This document shows positions 6,239 to 7,918 of a stretch of DNA of 7,918 nucleotides, one piece after another. The stretch is from an uncultured Spirochaetaceae bacterium (GTDB lineage: Bacteria; Spirochaetota; Spirochaetia; Treponematales; Treponemataceae). The notes under the pieces are model-generated. The model saw nothing but the letters and a program-made list of their open reading frames with translations. It was not told where the DNA came from and did not search any database. Each line of letters starts with the position of its first letter. Position 1 is the first letter of the stretch. Location of the stretch: contig CACYBG010000039.1 of NCBI GenBank assembly GCA_902772605.1, forward strand, positions 1 to 7,918, written 5' to 3'. The position numbers were made by a program, and so were the translations under genes.

Positions 6239-7918
6239 TTACCTTGAAGTCCTTAATCCTCAGCAGGCTGAAGCGGTAGTTCACGAGGGCGGATCCCTTC
6301 TGATTCTGGCAGGTGCAGGTTCCGGAAAGACCCGTGTAATTACGACGAAAATCGCATACCTCATTTCTCGGATGAATGTCGATCCCTTTGCAATCCTTGC
6401 CGTGACGTTTACGAAAAAGGCTGCACTTGAAATGAAGGAAAGGGCCGTAAAGCTCGAACCCAAATCCCAGTGGGCGCAAATCAGGACCTTCCATTCTTTC
6501 GGAGCCTATTTTCTGCGGAAGTATTATCTTGAAGCCGGTGTGGACAAAAATTTTACGGTTTACGATGATGACGACATGGTGAATTTGGTTTCAAAGGCTA
6601 TTCCCACGCTTCCGAAAAAAGACTGTGCCAATGTTGCCCATAAGATTTCCCTGGCAAAGGATTACTGCCTGACTCCCGATTCCGAAGATTTTTCGCTGAT
6701 CGGATGCTCCGAAGAATTTGCTCTCCAGTATGAAGCGTATGAAAAAAGACTCCGTGAAACCGGCAATGTAGATTTCGGCGATTTGATTCTGCTTCCATAT
6801 CTGATTTTAAAAAACACGCCGTCCGTGCGGAACGAAATCCACTCGCGCTACAGGGTGATTATGGTCGATGAATATCAGGATTCGAACGTCGCCCAGTTTC
6901 AGCTCCTTCAACAGCTTGCCGGAGTTGACGAGGATTCCGGAATCTATGTCTGCGTCGTTGGCGATGACGACCAGAGCATCTATAAATTCCGCGGGGCAGA
7001 GGTAAAGAACATCCTCAATTTTCAAAGGCAGTTCCCGGATACTAAACTTGTCAGGCTTGAGACGAATTACCGTTCAACGAATCAGATTCTTGCATGTGCA
7101 GGTTCCGTCGTAAAAAACAATTCGATGCGCCTTGGAAAAAATCTGGTCTCTGCAAGGGGAGAAGGAAAAAAGCCCGTCCTTGCATTCCTTGAAAATCAGG
7201 ATGAAGAGTGCGAGTTCTGTTCCCAGTTGATTGAAAACGCTCATAAAAAAGGCGTCCCCTATTCCGATTGGGCCATACTTTACAGGACGAACGCTCAGTC
7301 CATGGGCTTTGAGTCTGTGTTCCTCAGAAAACGGATTCCGTACATGGTCGTCGGCACCCTGAAATTCTACGAGAGGGAAGAGGTTAAGGATGTGCTTGCG
7401 TGGCTTTCGTTCATGGCAAACCATCGTGATGAAATTGCATTCAGACGCATCATCAATAAACCTCCGCGCGGAATCGGAAATACAAGTCAGGAAAAGATTG
7501 TTGAATACAGTCGTGGAAAATCCATGCTTGAAGGATGTCGGAACGTAAAGCTTTCGAAAAAGGCCGGGGAAGGAGCTTCGTTTTTCGCGGGACTGTGTGA
7601 AGAACTGGAAGGCATGATTCCAGAGACTCCGGATGAAAGTAAGTCGCAGGATGATTCAAAAAAACTTTCCGTAAAATCAAGCGGCGGAAAAAAAATCAAC
7701 CTGTCGGAATTTGTTTCTGCCGTTTCGTCGAAATCCGGACTTGAAGAATTTCACCAAAGTCAGGATGAAATAGCGGGAACCCAGAAAGTTTCAAACCTTC
7801 AGGAACTTGCGAATGCGGCATCCCTTTATCCGTGCACGAAGGAAGGTCTCCTTGATTTTCTTGACCACATCGAGCTGGACCGCACTCTTGAAGACGAAAG
7901 CGAGAAGGAAGATTCAAA
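6225..7918 (+). CDS. uvrD: UvrD/PcrA/Rep-type superfamily 1 DNA helicase, 3' end outside window
   Basis: An ATP-driven 3'-5' DNA helicase of the UvrD/PcrA/Rep group, which acts in repair and replication restart. The gene starts at GTG 6225, overlapping rimO by 14 bases, and runs off the window after about 564 codons. Motifs in order: LNPQQAEAV near residues 9-17 (Q-motif region), Walker A AGAGSGKT (29-36), TFTKKAALEMKER (motif Ia), VDEYQDSN with D215-E216 (motif II), VVGDDDQSIYKFRGA with Q250 (motif III), LETNYRST with R283 (motif IV), FYEREEVKDVLAWL, then IINKPPRGIG. Motifs V and VI, which complete the ATPase, are expected beyond the window. Residues about 466-495 are a Ser/Lys/Asp-rich linker unlike the usual compact 2B region. 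UvrD, PcrA and Rep cannot be told apart with the C-terminus missing; no RecB-like nuclease can be judged. Confidence 0.92.
   Translation, partial: MNPDDYLEVLNPQQAEAVVHEGGSLLILAGAGSGKTRVITTKIAYLISRMNVDPFAILAVTFTKKAALEMKERAVKLEPKSQWAQIRTFHSFGAYFLRKYYLEAGVDKNFTVYDDDDMVNLVSKAIPTLPKKDCANVAHKISLAKDYCLTPDSEDFSLIGCSEEFALQYEAYEKRLRETGNVDFGDLILLPYLILKNTPSVRNEIHSRYRVIMVDEYQDSNVAQFQLLQQLAGVDEDSGIYVCVVGDDDQSIYKFRGAEVKNILNFQRQFPDTKLVRLETNYRSTNQILACAGSVVKNNSMRLGKNLVSARGEGKKPVLAFLENQDEECEFCSQLIENAHKKGVPYSDWAILYRTNAQSMGFESVFLRKRIPYMVVGTLKFYEREEVKDVLAWLSFMANHRDEIAFRRIINKPPRGIGNTSQEKIVEYSRGKSMLEGCRNVKLSKKAGEGASFFAGLCEELEGMIPETPDESKSQDDSKKLSVKSSGGKKINLSEFVSAVSSKSGLEEFHQSQDEIAGTQKVSNLQELANAASLYPCTKEGLLDFLDHIELDRTLEDESEKEDS

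Noticed and set aside
7074..7424. 116-codon open frame on the - strand inside the helicase gene
   Set aside because: It is antisense to conserved helicase motifs, shows no domain pattern, and is best explained as a shadow of the coding strand.

Overview
The window looks like a chromosomal housekeeping segment from a spirochaete, most likely a Treponema of moderate GC content. This assignment rests on recognising the protein styles (a RimO with an HGCAKNQVDGE motif, a spirochaete-like LolA, RodZ and UvrD/PcrA run, and a PurB with the QRDLTNSASQRF stretch) and not on any search, so genus level is an inference. All confident genes are on the + strand. No mobile element, CRISPR array or tRNA was seen.

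Layout. Positions 1-76 are the 3' part of a 5S rRNA gene, followed by a T8 tract at 77-84 that probably ends the rRNA operon. A very AT-rich 160-base gap carries a candidate promoter inside an imperfect tandem repeat. Next come purB (adenylosuccinate lyase, 245-1669) and, 8 bases later, a Gfo/Idh/MocA-family oxidoreductase of unknown substrate (1678-2799); these two probably share a transcript. A good sigma-70-type promoter (TTGACC, 17 bases, TATTAT) overlaps the stop codon of the oxidoreductase gene and starts the second unit. That unit has a leader of about 125 bases with several short, partly mutually exclusive inverted repeats. It then carries four tightly packed genes: a LolA-like periplasmic carrier (2956-3621), a RodZ-like membrane-anchored HTH protein (3628-4755), RimO, the ribosomal protein S12 methylthiotransferase (4757-6238), and a UvrD/PcrA/Rep-type superfamily 1 helicase (6225 to the window edge, truncated).

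How the genes work together. purB serves purine synthesis. The second unit mixes envelope functions (lipoprotein handling, cell-shape scaffold) with ribosome modification and DNA repair. The spacing (6 bases, 1 base, then a 14-base overlap) argues for one transcript with coupled translation. Three of the six protein genes have start sites that need judgement: lolA has two ATGs, rimO has only TTG choices, and the helicase starts at GTG inside rimO.

I do not see an undescribed defence, mobile or biosynthetic system here. The points most worth a second look are the structured leader before lolA, the lineage-specific insertions in the oxidoreductase, RimO and helicase, and the purB start region, which lacks a recognisable ribosome binding site.
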